Notes under the pieces: model-generated
The model's database searches: none
The model's input: the letters and a program-made list of their open reading frames with translations, nothing else
What the model was told of the DNA's origin: nothing
Source of the DNA: Gonapodya prolifera JEL478
Lineage: Eukaryota > Monoblepharomycota > Monoblepharidomycetes > Monoblepharidales > Gonapodyaceae
Direction: 5' to 3'
Assembly: GCA_001574975.1 (NCBI GenBank)
Contig: KQ965773.1
Location: 176,954-240,953 of the forward strand
Length of the DNA: 64,000 bases
Program-made: the position numbers and the translations under genes
In this document: piece after piece, positions 34,404-48,796 of the stretch
Position numbering within the stretch: position 1 is the stretch's first letter
Layout: every line of letters begins with the position of its first letter

Positions 34404-35600
34404 TCAATTCTTCATCTTCTTCGACATTCGTTCGACTTCTTCCTCCAGAAAGATTTCGTGTTCCGAGGATTTAAGCCAGTCTAGTAGGGTTTCCAGACGA
34501 CCTTCTTTCATTTTGGGTACGTATCTATCGTGCAGAGGATAGAATGCCAGCCTGAGCTTGGCAGTGGGATTGCGAAGCGATACGCACAACCCTTATTGCA
34601 CAACCGTCAGTTAAAACGTCAGACAATGCTCGAAGGGTCGCCAACATTACCCAGAGCTAAAGGGAGGTAAACATGTTTGTTTCCTTGAAGAAAAAGTTCG
34701 GTTAGATCTGTTAGCTGGGCTATTGTTTCAGGCAGTGTCGTAAGTTCAATGTCACGCAAGCACAGCTGGACAAAGATCTCCACGTAAGATCCTGAGATTA
34801 TGGAAGAGCATTTACAGCGTACCATGCGAAGAAGTTTGAGCTGTGCAATCTCTGGTGGAAGAACGGAGAGTTTGTTCTCAGCGAAGTAGAGGGCTTTCAG
34901 TGTTGCTTTACCGCGCCGTGGTAGAACGTAAAGCGTGAAGTAGCCCCCGAGATATTCGATTCCTCACTCAAGAAGAAGAAGTTCGGCTGCAGGTGGCGAC
35001 GTAAAGTATTGATATTGAAAACGGAACTCATGAGTTGCCAAGGGATTCAACGCACCCGCAACCCAGCGATAAGATTACAGCTGATGTCAAGTGTGCGAAG
35101 CTTTTGGCACCCCCAACCCGGGTGGGATGTCTGTAATCTTGTTGTTGCTTCCCAGCAAAACGATCAGGTCAACAAACACTTCAACGATCCAGCACTTCAC
35201 CCCTCACCTCTCCTGAGGTTAAGAGACCAGAGATTTTTGATCTGTGGAAAGCACTGTGGAACTGTCGAGAGATTATTGTCAAACGCGGTGAAAATCTCGA
35301 GCTGGGGCGGGAAATCGGACACGGCGTCGGAGAGCTCTGTTCGATTTGGACGTAAGCTTCATCGACGTTCACCTCCACATTATCGGACAAAATCTCACGC
35401 TGAAGCTTATTTCTCGCAACAGAAAGGCTTCGAACCGCTTGAAGCTCTCCTGTAAGAATACATCGTAAAATACGTCGTCCATTGAATAGACAGTTTAACT
35501 GACCAAGTTCGCTCGGCCACGATTTGAGCCCTTGGTCGACGAGAGATAGAGTTTCTGCTCCGGATTCCTTTGCGTCCTCGATCCGTTTGCTTTTGCCCAT
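34404..35600 (-). CDS. Leucine-rich-repeat protein (LRRC57/SHOC2-like)
   Basis: Starts MGKSKRIEDAKESGAETLSL. LRR units follow: GELQAVRSLSVARNKLQ; FPPQLEIFTAFDNNLSTVPQ; IKNLWSLNL; NNKITDIPPGLG then LRTLDISCNLIAG; LKALYFAENKLSVLPPEIAQ; and LTTLPETIAQLTDLTELFLQ. The C-terminus is RYVPKMKEGRLETLLDWLKS then a charged tail. Clear exons: 35504-35600, 35399-35449, then pieces to 34404. At C5 (35110-35114) one base too many separates IPPGLG from the LRTLDIS frame. Donors GTTGGC and GTTGCG are needed for some junctions. It is a scaffold-type intracellular LRR protein without kinase or NB domain; function unknown. Confidence 0.78.
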
Positions 35601-35685
35601 CGTTGAGAGATGAGCGAAATAGGACTCCACGAACCACAAATCGTTGACCGCAGCGTTCACCCAGCCACTTAATAATCCACCAGGA
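35601..35685. promoter_or_regulatory. Shared divergent region LRR/RPT1
   Basis: 85 bp between two divergent ATGs. No PACE-like (GGTGGCAAA) proteasome element was seen. Confidence 0.35.
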
Positions 35686-37698
<2,013 letters not shown>

Positions 37699-40289
37699 CC
37701 GCGATGATAATTGTAAATGTATAAATGACAGTCAGGTTCCTCCTTTTGCTCGCAATCTTGTTGCTTTTTCAGATTCGGCACCCTGAGAGGAGGAGGAGGG
37801 AAAGCTCTTTTTTCACCATGTGCCCTCCACTTCAACCCAGGGTCTCTCGAATTTCAAAAACCGCGAATCCTGCCGCGCTGGTCGGTCGCGTCGGGTTAAT
37901 GGTGTGCACACCGTTGTTGGTGCTTCCGCCAGCCCACAGCTCGCGCTCGTTCAGGTGATTTCGCTGTGTTGTGTTGTTGGCTCGCGAGTCCCCGTCTGAC
38001 GTTCCCGTATTCCTGTTTCCAGCGAGCAGCCATCGTTCGCAGTGTCCCAATGCTCACTCTCAGCTTCTGGGTGATGTGTCTTCTTCCGCCCTGATATCGC
38101 ATCCGCCTTTGGCGGTATTCGTCGCCCAGTCTTCCGTTCATTCTATATTCTGGCATTTTCGACCAACGTGAATACGTATTTTGTGAGTATTCCTTGTCTG
38201 GTGGCGCTCGCATACGCTCAGAGCTGCATTTTGCGAATTTTACAGAACTCTGGGATAAATGTTCCTTTCTTGAATCCGGATCTACTTCGACGAGAATGGG
38301 ACGCGCTGTCCTTTAGGCGAATGTTTTGGAATGTGAATCGCAACGCATGAAGGGGTGATTTTATTGTGGAGTTCTGGGACTCCTCCATTGAAGCATCGCG
38401 ACTTCGACATTGTGCTTTATGGGAAGTCGCATCCCATTGGTGAGTCGTAGCATTCATGGTCGCTTTGAAACTGTTGTTGAATTTTCACTTGAACCCCTGC
38501 TCAGACTCGCACCAAGTCATTAACACTTGCGAGTTGCGACTGGGTTCTTTCAGTTGCCTTCGATTTTGCCACTTGCCCTGGGCCCCCAGCTGGTATGTGT
38601 TGAGCTCGGGTCGCAAGGATGACTTCGAGGGTTATGAGCGTGCTGAAAGGCAGTCATAGCTTCTCGAGTGAGACACGGTACATCGAATACTTCTCAACGT
38701 TTGGGAAGGAAGAAACCCTCGGTAAGGATCCGCAAACATCGAAGATTGCATTGCAATGCTGAGATCTAACAGATACTGATCTTGTTTTGTAGCTTCGTCC
38801 CTTAAAGACCAAACCTTCCGAGATTGCCTCTCTGGAACAAGGAAGGCGGAAGGATTTCGGCCACCGCATAAGATCGCTGGAGTACCAATCATCGATTTTA
38901 TAATATCTGTGGCATAGATGTTCCTTCCCAATCTTCTACAGATGATTAGTTATCAATTTGAGGCTTCTCTTACTTCCAAGTAGTTACTTTTGATAACAGT
39001 TGAAGTTCATCCAGGGTGACTCACTACTTTTCACTGAGCGTGCATCACAATTCGCAAACTTGCTGTCTCGTTCGTGGGATAATGGTCTCTTTGTGGAAGA
39101 ATCTGCGACAAGGGGCAAACGACATTGGCTTGACACCTGCTCCAGTTGTCACGCCCGGGGTTCTGTACCATTCTACTCGGCATCACCTCTCACTCTCCAG
39201 CCATACTGAGAGATAAGAGCATTTTCGCCTCGCCCACCATTCTCCCGACTTGGAATGCCGTTGCAATAGCACGCAAGTCCTTTGTCGCTGTTCCCCTGTC
39301 CGGTCACGCTTGGTAGGTCACTGCAAGTTCTTCAAAGCGAATATTTGCGCTGTACTAGCCGGCGCTGCCAATGATATCCGCTTTCTGCTCGCAGTCTTGA
39401 ATCATCGCGATCGTCCTTCTTGTGACCACCGGATCCCCAACACGAGCGCCTGTGGTGCCATCGAGTGCTTTCATGGTCTGTTTCAAGTTCCCGTTTTGGG
39501 GGGGTGGGGGGTGGAAGGAATGGGATTGCCGAGAGCGGAGGATGGAATGGGGTGGGAGTCGCCAGGTACGTCGATGGCTACCAGCGACGCATCACACACA
39601 TCATGAGGTCCCATAGGTGCAATGGGATGACTTGAAGAGGGGGATGTGGGTGGAGACCGGTGGTGGGATCACATGAACGATTGATAGATTGGACGGGGTC
39701 AAACGAAAGATATAATTACTATAATAGGGACCTTGCTCAAAATATCATTCGGCACTTTTCACTGATGTCAAACAATTTGCCAAGACGCAGGGTGAGAAAT
39801 TTGGGAATGAGGATAAATCGAATATGTTTTAATTAATAGTTTAGAGTATACTTGATGAAGCTGCTGCTTTAATGGAGGAGAATAACTATTTTTTACATGA
39901 GTGAAGATTGCAGAAGGAAATTCTGCGCAAGGTCCCTAATTACGTAACAAAAAGTCGTGGTACAGTGGTTCTCTCGGCGCCAGTTCGAATCTCACCTTGG
40001 GAATTTCTCCGAAAAGGTTTGCACCGGGTGGAGGTACCTTCCCACAAAACAACAGCCCTCGTAGCTTACTAGTAATTACTTGCTCTGCAGAGTGAGTATG
40101 AGCTTGTGACTGAGAGTGTATTTTTTGAATTTTGGGAGTGGAGGTTTTGGACGAAGGCATCGTTTTTGCCTTCCCGCGACTCCCCCACGTGCCCCTTCAT
40201 TTAGACTCTCACTATCTCTTTCTCTATTGTGCTTAAAGGGGGTCTTCCGTTGTGCGTCTTCTCGTTTGTGAATAATGTATTTGATCTCG
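37699..40289. other. Gene-poor 2.6 kb with debris
   Basis: No complete gene is supported. Between 38340 and 38930 several short plus-strand frames with nearby GT/AG sites look weakly coding but match nothing I know. At 39300-39475 the minus strand reads MKALDGTTGARVGDPVV, which recalls a short-chain dehydrogenase C-terminal segment, then stops. 39720-39950 is AT-rich. A tRNA-like pair of boxes lies at 39957-39992. Confidence 0.4.
39957..39992 (+). repeat. tRNA-like A-box/B-box remnant
   Basis: GTGGTACAGTGG (39957-39968) matches the Pol III A-box. AGTTCGAATCT (39982-39992) matches the B-box. They are only 13 nt apart, too close for a tRNA, and no acceptor stem forms. This is most likely a deleted tRNA gene or the head of a tRNA-derived SINE. 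Confidence 0.35.
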
Positions 40290-42466
40290 TCACTGTGCAA
40301 TTGCGGATACATACTCCCACAACACCTTCCCCCACGCCGTTCGCACACAGCTTTCAAACTCACCCCACTCCACATCGTCGTCGCTCCCCGTGTCCATTTC
40401 AATGTCCTCATATCTTCTTGCAGCTTCAAATACATCAAACCATACCATGGTGCCATCCAAAAACTGCAAAGGTAACTTCAGAGCTCTCAATAGCAGTCCA
40501 AAGGACAGCAGGTAGGCTTGCAAATGGGAGCACATGTGGACAAACGCAAGAGGCGGACGGTTTGGCAAGGAGATATTGTCACGATCAATGTCCACTGCTG
40601 GGGTGACACTACGCTGAGAGAGCCACGATTCAGCGGCCACAACAAGAGCAGCAGCATACAGAGGTTTCACAGTGGATACACACGCAGCGTAGGATTGGAA
40701 GAATCCGGCCAGAGCAGTCCCCACGGCGCGCTCCTTTTCAGGAAACCGCGCGAACAAGGCTGGTGGAACCTCCACCGACCGAGTCACGAGACGTTCCTTG
40801 TCTGAGCTGGATGATTCCTTCAGCCACCGTAAAAGCGGCGGAACGTCCCTCCCTCCTCGGTACCCCAAATCCTTCGCAACCTCCACAAGCCGATCGAAGG
40901 TGACTGGTCTCTCTTCTATCTCGGCGTACCGATCCTGTCCCTTTCGAACCTCCACAGTGACCTTCCACGAGCCCCGTACGTACTCCTCCTGCAGTACTTC
41001 GGCACCGAATATGACAGCGGACCAACCCCAGGCCCATTGGAGGACTCCGTCGGGGAGGAGTGAGGAAGTCCAACACGAGGTCCTGCTGGTGTCCTCAAAG
41101 AACCCGACGCACATAAATCGCGAGTAGAGGAGAACTGGCTGAATGCTGGCGTGAAGGTGCTCCTCCACTCCGTCCACTGGCACTTCAGGAAGGTATGACC
41201 TCATGGCTGCGGTGATGGCCTCAACGGCAACCTTGGCGTCCTCCGCAGTGCCACAAGCTCGCTCAATATCGGAGAGGATCGATTGCAAGGTCGCGTTTGG
41301 GGGGAACGAACGGACGTAGCCGGTGGAGAGGGCGATGTTGTCGGGTGCTTGGTTGAGGGGGGGGATGTTGGTCTTACGGCTGGTCATGTGCGAGAGGAGA
41401 CGATGTGGGAACGCCGTGGGTTGGACGTAGTCGGTCCCCGCAAGGGCAGCGAAGAGAGGGAAGCGCGATACAGGAAGGGAGAGGGCTGCAGTTGGGTGAG
41501 AATCACTGATGGAGAATATTGAGACGAGAGTGCGTACCTTTTGAGAGAAGAGACGAGGAGTAGAAATTCGCTGTGAGGGTGATGGGTGGGGTTTCGGGAT
41601 CGCGATCGGTGTCTTCGTCGCTGGGAGGGAAGAACTGGAGAGACGAGAGCGGGAGAAAGGAGACACCCTATGAGCGAGATGGAAAATCACGTAAATTACA
41701 TGCGTCAAATAATAATGCAGCCCACCTCGAAGATGGAGAAGTCCGAATCGTTGGAGAGAACAAAAACACTCCCTCCACTTCCTGTTCCCGACAGCCTCTG
41801 GGCAACCCCAGCGCACAACCTGTCGCCATCCTCGGAAGCGAAGTACATTGACGCGCTGAATCGTGAGTCGCGAGGAGTCTTTCCCCACTCCTGTGCAACC
41901 CTGCGAGTTGCTTCGATGGCGAGGAGTGGCAACAACGGGGCCTTGTGGTGGGGCCACGGCTTTTTCTCGGCGGCCGCTTTGCTCTTGCTCTTGCGCTTTT
42001 TCTTTTTCGCGCCACTGGCTCTGTGTTTCGGACCGACGTCTACCCAATCCACCAGAATTGCTCGCAATTGGGCGAGCTTGGAGAGCTCGCGGGATCGACG
42101 GGTCGCAAGCTTGGACGCCGGTAAGCCTCCATCAAAGATAAAGTGGGCGGATGAGTTGGGTGGGGATGCTGCTGAAAGCGCGTCGAGGAACTACGGATCC
42201 CAAAGTTGCCTGTCGCTCCACATTGAGACGCGACAATGCCAGACACTGACTTGGATCGTTTTCTCCTCGATCGCGCGGTAACGTCCCGCATACGCGAAAT
42301 CCACCTGCGGTGCGAGATGGTGCGCAAGGGATGAGGCATCGATGACCCAATGCATTGTAGTTCCCGGACTGATCACGATGTCATCAGAGCTCCAGTCAGG
42401 TCCCAGCAGGCTGTCAGAAGGTTGTAAAGCGGATATCGACGTGTTGGGAGAGCTCAACACGACCAA
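40290..42466 (-). CDS. Asteroid-type XPG/FEN-like nuclease (ASTE1-like)
   Basis: Member of the protein-asteroid-homologue family, structure-specific nuclease fold of the XPG/FEN1 superfamily. Exons 42251-42466, 41726-42190, 41538-41634 and 40290-41485 join in phase. Seen: VIDASSLAHHLA; SAHFIFDGGLPASKLATRR; a Lys-rich insert; the acidic active-site block VFVLSNDSDFSIFE; and LPVSRFPLFAALAGTDYV. The C-terminal half (about 400 residues) is a helical region without known motifs. The open frame at the 5' end has no ATG before the family's MGxxGL start, so one small first exon is missing from the model (right of 42466). Human ASTE1 works in double-strand-break end protection; a similar role here is inference. 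Confidence 0.82.
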
Positions 42467-42787
42467 GCGTCGTCTCAGAAGGGGTGAAGATGACAGGAAA
42501 GTCGTCAGTCTGCTGACCCCTAGTCAGGGGACGCACTTCCTTAGATGCGTAGTTCAGATCCTAAGAATATGCATGGACTTACCCATCGTCACTATGAAAA
42601 TGGACCCCCGATGTTACCAAACTTGGTGGGCAAAAGTCAACATTCATCGGCCACAGCCGGTAGTCACCCAACTGTCACCAAGATTTATCGCATCAACCAG
42701 GAATGCCTTCAAAACATATTTAAAAATCAAGAAAATCTACTAAAGCACAATTCACAGCGCCACCCGCTCGTTTCGTGCATTCCACTT
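42467..42787. other. Intergenic, AT-rich
   Basis: Should contain the missing first exon of the asteroid-like gene, but no MG-x-x-GL start was found. Otherwise no signal. Confidence 0.35.
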
Positions 42788-43868
42788 CTACGAAAATGCA
42801 ATTACCATGTAATTTTGGAACTCGATTGGAGTATTGGTATCTGCTGCAGCTTGTTTTGCTGCTGCATCTGCCACACCGTCGAGTTCTCTCGCAATCCTCC
42901 AAAATTCTACCGCCATGCCTTTGTCGTAAAATACTTCAATTTGCCCAAGAAGGAGCTCCCACAAATCCTTGTTCTTCACAGGTACACCTTCGCTCGTGCG
43001 CCAGCCACGCCGGATCCAGCTTTTCGCCCACGTTGTAGCTCCCTCGACGACGTACTGGGAGTCTGTCGCGAGAACGACCTTGCGGAAGTTCTCGCCATAC
43101 CAGACCTGAATCTGAGAGCTGCGATAGCAGCCCTGAGCTCAGCTCGGTTGCTTGTCTGACCCTGAGGTCCTTCCCCAAAGACTCCGTTTCGCTCCAGCCG
43201 ACCCTTCACAATGAGGAACCCGGTTGGGCTCTCCAGCGCGTGGCCCATGAACGAACGCCCACCCAGCCTGTGGATTGGGCCCTCCGTTCCCAAGACAGGC
43301 CCCATCCGTAAAAATTAGGCACGTTCTGTGGTCTCCTCTGAGCGTGAAGCGGATGAAGTCTCCGAACTGTAACCTTCCAGTAAATAGCTGCATGGGTTTA
43401 GCGATTGAAGGGTTTGGCTCAAACTTGGATGGAAAGACCCGCCCCGTGCCGCGCGGCTTATAGAAGGAGGTGTGGGGGTTGGACGGTATAGAGGAAGGAG
43501 CGGTGCGGGAGGACGTGCCAGTGGATCCGCTTGGTGTGAATTCTATTGCATCAATTTGATGAGCGCGTCCTCCTTGCCCTTGAGATGTTGACGGGCGGGT
43601 TGGCAAAATAGGCGCTACTAGTGAAGAGCTGGCAACTGACCGCTTGACCAGCGGATCCTCCCAGGCCTCTTCCGGACGAAGAAGCATTGTACGGTCTGCC
43701 GTGATGCTGCGCGCGTTCTTGTACCCAATCTTGTTCGTCTTCCTCGTCCTCTTCCTGTTGTTCATCCATCCAGGTGAAATCCATACCGCACCGATGGCAG
43801 AGTGAGAGACGATGCTGGTCGCAGACGACGTGTCCGTCAGCAAGTGTAATGGCTTTTGGCAGCGTCAT
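42788..43868 (-). CDS. RNase H-type protein with N-terminal Cys motif
   Basis: Fungal RNase H1-like nuclease cleaving RNA in RNA:DNA hybrids. The N-terminus (ATG 43868) holds [19 protein letters not shown], a putative zinc-binding motif shared by related fungal proteins, then an acidic stretch. A Ser/Pro linker leads to the RNase H fold: [40 protein letters not shown] then [39 protein letters not shown]; and [12 protein letters not shown]. Catalytic D-E-D residues are visible. As written, the central block (GRLERNG to AALRFR) lies in another frame from both flanks. It needs one extra base near 43200-43250 and one missing base near 43117, or base errors. A frame change after the acidic N-terminus also lacks a good intron. 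Confidence 0.82.
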
Positions 43869-44172
43869 CTATGAGAATTGTATTGATCGCGGCCCTTCTC
43901 CTACCGTAACAAATAGCTCGAAACCACAGCACCACCGACCGCGCCTCGATGTTCTTTTCACATGTCCTCATATGAATTTGACCCACGGCACTTACTGCAG
44001 AAAGGAACAGGTGCTTTCTCTTGGTCGTGGCGCGTTCAGCAAACGATAGAAAATGTACTTGTAATGTAACGGAAGCAATATTGACATTCAGAGGAGAACT
44101 CGTGTGCAGAGAAAGATCATTTTCAGTTGGTTTAGCCTGTTCACCTCAACCAACACATGCCCTTCGTCACAA
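43869..44172. other. Intergenic between divergent RNase H and PH-protein genes
   Basis: No coding signal supported. An upstream in-frame extension of the PH-protein frame exists to about 44104. Confidence 0.35.
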
Positions 44173-47100
44173 ATGCTTGACGGGTGCCAGGCACGATATC
44201 CTACGCAACGGTACCTTTCACCTGACCAATTTACGCGTCAGGAGTTTCCCATCACCCCAGAAGCGTCCACCCTGCGTGCACCTGTCTTCCCCACAACTCC
44301 ACGTAGAATTGATTTATCTGCAAATTCAGTCGACATAACTCCCGCGATGTCGCCATCAACACCTAAATGGACATCAAAGCTACCGTGCGCGCTAGGAGCG
44401 AGTGGACATCCTGCTGTACGAGGCGCTTTAGGACAATATGAAGTGCACGCGGCAACGGCGAGCGAAGGTAGAATCGTGGAAGAACTCAACAATCAATCAA
44501 CGGAAACCCCCCCTGAGGGACCTGTGATACCTCGTGTGGAATGGAATACTCTTCTCGGCAAGTCAACGAACAATGAAGTGGCCACAGACGCTGCTCTTTC
44601 AGATGTAGAGCGAGAACTCCAGAAAACAAGCGGCGATTTGCTGACCAGTGCGGAAATGGGATTGGCACTCTGTGCTGAGGTGAAGCTGCTTCAAACGAAG
44701 GTTCAGGACGTGAGTCAGCACCACTCGAGTCAAGTTCGTTTGCACTGCGACAATATAAAACTCGTTTGTACCTCCGCATCAACGTCAAAAGTTGGAAGCC
44801 CGAGTCGCAGCTCCGGAACCCGCGACGTCTTCAAGATACATCTCGTCTGAGTTCCTCCAGGAGACCATCCGTGCGATAAGCGAATCCGCCTCCACAATTG
44901 GAAGGATTGTCGGTGCGCTCATTTGGCTTTCGCTGTGAAATTGCAATGGCAACCCACACTGACGTTGTGCAGAATCCACCACTCCCAATGGCCCATCGCA
45001 AGCAAAACACTTTTCTTCACATCAAGCACTTTCCAAGTCAGGCCGCCTCAGCTCCGTCACAAAAAGTAGAGAAGATCTTTCTTCCAGTCCCTCTCGTCTT
45101 CCATCGTCCCTCGCACGGACATTCCCTACGCTCCCTCGAACTCCTGTCCGGCCAAAACCGCCTCCCTCGTCGCGTCCTACGTCTGCTCTTATTGACCCTT
45201 CTGTTCTCGCCTCTTCACTGGCGCTTGACCTACGTCGAACCGCAGCTTTGCTTGCCGCGGCGCAAGCTGAGCGGGATGAACTAAAGGAGCGTTTTGCACG
45301 GACAGAGGAAGAAAGAGAACGGTGGAAGACGAAAGCAGAGAAAGAATCCAATGAAAAGCGTGAGCAGAAGTGCAGTGTCTCATCCATCCCCCAAACGAAC
45401 AGCACTCGTTTTCTTACACCAGGTTCCGTTACAACAAATCTCTGGGAGGTCGAAATCCACCACTACCGTCTTCTCGAGGCCCATACAGCACTCGAGACTC
45501 GCGCTTCCCGTCTGACTTGTGAACTTGCTGCTGCAAAGGACGAGATTGAAAAGATGAAGGAAGAGGCTCAGGGAAGGATCGAGGGGTCGGATTTTGCCCA
45601 AGACCGTCGGCGTTCGTGGTGGGTAGTACCCGAAGTCGAAACTGGAGACGAAGCATCGGGCGAAGGGGTGCGGACAATGAAGCGCTCGCTATCTGCTCTG
45701 CACTCTCGTCCTGCACTACCCTTGTGTGCTTCCACGTCAACGACGGACCTGGACAAGATGTCATCTGAGAAACTCGAAATTTTGGAAATAGAACGCATCG
45801 ATTCAAGAGATCTCAAGCCCCAAGAAGATGACCTACACGAGCCGCCTATAGATCGTGGTTCGGCAGAAGAACCAACCAAGGACAGCTGTCGAATCGAAAC
45901 ATCTACGGAGATTCCAAACATTCGGAGCTCGGTGACACCTTTCATTCCTCCGGCGCCACGAACTCCTTCAAGCTCGCAGTTTTCTTTTGTACACCGCGAG
46001 CAGCATGATTTGACACCGCTTCTCAAGGCGGCTCATGAGGAGCTCAAACGGCTCATGGAGGAAAGAGAGTCTCTGATTGATGAAAAGGAAGAGCTGAAAG
46101 CACAACTTGAAACCGCGCTTCTCGGGGCCCCGGCTTCAAAGAACAGGGAAGTCCGACTTTACCTGGGGCAAGCCATCTCGGATAGCGCGAAGATGGAGAG
46201 TCAATCGCAACCCTTTACCCCGGAGACCCACACGAGTGCCTCTGCTTACGAGGGTTGGATTCCTCGAACACCGAACACACCAACCCCGCAGCACTCTCCA
46301 AGTATGGTCGGTTCGCAGACTCGGCCAGATCGCAGTGCTCGATTACCCACACCGCTCGCCCTCATGCTCACAGCGGGCCACTCAGTAGATTTCCCCGGGG
46401 AATGCCAGAAACCTGATACTAAAGTTGGGTCCCTCGAACAGGGGTTGGATGCAAGATATGGATTAAAAACGCCAGGACAAGGGAATGAGAGGGTCATCTT
46501 GGAGTCTCTTCCTGTGCCTACGCGGACTCTATCAGATGAGCTCATTGCAGTTGCCGAAGAAGCTTCAAGAGGAGATCGTACTGCGTCGGTTATAAGGAGT
46601 GCCGGAGATAAAAATTTCATGTCGAAAGCCACCAACGCAGAGTGCAGAGTCGCTGATACCTCGTTGGGTCAAGCAAGCGTCCCGGAAGATGCTGATACGA
46701 CGTCTCATCATCTGACTCCGATCCCGAAGCTGGAGACCACGGAGTGCTCACGTTTTGACCGAAAAATTGTTGAAAGTGCTGGAGATACACGGAACGGCGA
46801 TCTTGCAAAAATTGAGACAGCAAGTACACATTTGCAGTGTTTTGGCTCCCATAACAGGTCTCGACTTGAAATTGGAACTCATAAAATGACTGAAGTTGAG
46901 TCAAAATGTGGGGGGGACTTGGACGGGAAAGCCGAGTCAGTTGTTGTCTCTGGCTCAATGCGACATGAGCAAAAGAACTCTCAAACAGCTAAAGTAGAGT
47001 CTCACAGTGCGAGTTATGACACTCAAAGAGACGCGCAAGCACCCATGTTGCTGCGCACCAATGAATCCGATGACGTGGGCAGCCACGCTCTTGTTTCTCA

Positions 47101-48487
47101 ACAACCCCTCCTACATTGCAGTTTAGTGTCCTCGGATGCAGTCTGTTTGACTGCTATTCTGGAAGAGTCGAGCGATGCTGAGCCCTTCAACAACAGACAT
47201 TGGGATAGTCTTGGGGCAAGTCATCCAACCAAACGACCGATTCACGCGCTTGATGACATACTTGGAACCCCTGAGGAGAGGACAATCGACGGAGTGGTGT
47301 ATTCGACTCCATCAGACCAAAGAAAACCTGTTATTCCTACCAAGACCATGTTGACTCGGTTGATTGGAACTGACACGGCACAGACTCTTGGGGAATCAGG
47401 AGTGACGCTTGCGTTGAGTGCTGTTGATGTGCCCATTGATGCAAAAACTTCTACGGATGGCAGTTCTTATCCGACATCGTTGCACCATGTGTCGAATTTG
47501 AACATGCCCTCACCCTTGCTTCATAACAACGGGCTCGACACTGACGCATCAGGATATCATCACAGGAGTCCGTTGGGAACACGCAATACGGAGACACCTC
47601 GTCGAACACCTTCAATGTCGTTATCGAGGTCCTTTTCTTGTGTTTCGTCACTGGCAGGGAAGGTCGCTGAAAGGATGGGTCGCTCAGTGTCACGTTCCAT
47701 GGGGACAACCGGTCCTCTTTCGGCCTTCATGTCGGAGCAAACCGGAAGCTTGAGGGAGAGTGTAGATACGCCTTCACAACTTGCAGAAGGTGGTCCGACG
47801 TTGGAGGTGGGCGATTCTATTTTTGAATCAATGTGCTGGTTGATCACTCAACCCCTCCCTCTCCCTTCTTCGTACTGGCGATTCAGGCGATCAAACGGTG
47901 CATGATCGGATCGTTTCTATACAAGTACGATCGCACGGCGAAGAAGGTCCACCTACGGTATTTCACGTGAGTTGTGTGTCGCACATGAGAAAACAGAAGG
48001 AAATTAACACGCGGTGTGAACAAGGCTCATGCCAATGTCTGCCACCCTGTACTGGTCTGAACACTCCACCACGGATGCGAAAGTGGTGGAAAGAGGGAAG
48101 CACAGTAAGTCCCTTCAATCGCTGGACTCTCTAAAACTTGCTTCACATCGAATTGCTCACATTTCCCCACACAAAGCCAAAATCCTGTCCTACCGTGTTT
48201 CACTCCGTCTCACCACAGACAGTTCCTTACCTCGCCGCCTGTTCCCTGCTCGGAAGCTCTTTGCAGGACAGGATGGAATCAGAGCGGTGAGGTCAATCGT
48301 CGTCACCACACCGTCTAGGGCTCTGGAGATCGTGGCCGAAACTGAAGAAGTCCACGAGGCATGGGTGACGGTGGGTGACGTTGTGCTCTAGGGTTGAATA
48401 GGTGCCCGCTGACATGATTTCCAGGCCCTCGCTTTCGTTGAAGCCAACGCGCGGACATTGCAGCTATCGATTGTGTATAATGGATAG
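44173..48487 (+). CDS. Large Mcp5/Num1-type PH-domain protein with coiled coils
   Basis: Seven exons (44173-44709, 44792-44912, 44973-47806, 47887-47966, 48025-48104, 48177-48370, 48425-48487) join in phase to about 1,302 residues. The N-terminal 400 residues are Ser/Thr/Pro-rich. A coiled coil (AERDELKERFARTEEERERW) and a second helical block (EELKRLMEERESLIDEKEEL) follow, then about 500 disordered residues. The C-terminus is a split PH domain: KRCMIGSFLYKYDRTAKKVH; TLYWSEHS; RSIVVTTPSRALEIVAET; and HEAWVTALAFVEAN. The TMIGxFLYKY start and TLYW turn are the hallmark of the PH domain in cortical dynein anchors Num1, Mcp5 and ApsA. A role anchoring dynein or mitochondria at the cortex is inferred. 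The exact start ATG is uncertain. Confidence 0.85.
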
Positions 48488-48796
48488 CGGCCGAAACATA
48501 TGAAACGGTGTCATCGTGTTTGATGTGGATCGGCTGCTTATCAGCGCCTGTATATATGTGGTCGGAAGGTGTCAGAGAAGACGGCTTTGTTTGGACTGTG
48601 CAGGATAATGATAATGGACCCGCATTGTGATTGTGTACAATGCAGCAATTATGTTGAATCGATGTCACAGGTTGGGATGCTCCGCTACTTGTCGAATGCC
48701 GTCACAGGTCCAAATGCGACTACATGCAAGATAAACGGAATGCGAGAGCCGAAAGATATGCAGTTGCAAACATCTATCTCTCGTTCTCCAAACAAG
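48488..48796. other. Intergenic (convergent 3' ends)
   Basis: No coding signal supported. Confidence 0.35.

Noticed and set aside
39957-39992. A functional tRNA gene
   Set aside because: Box spacing is too short and no cloverleaf forms.
43869-44172. Upstream in-frame extension of the PH-protein frame
   Set aside because: The extra residues are not needed by any domain and lie in the divergent promoter region; the ATG at 44173 was preferred without proof.
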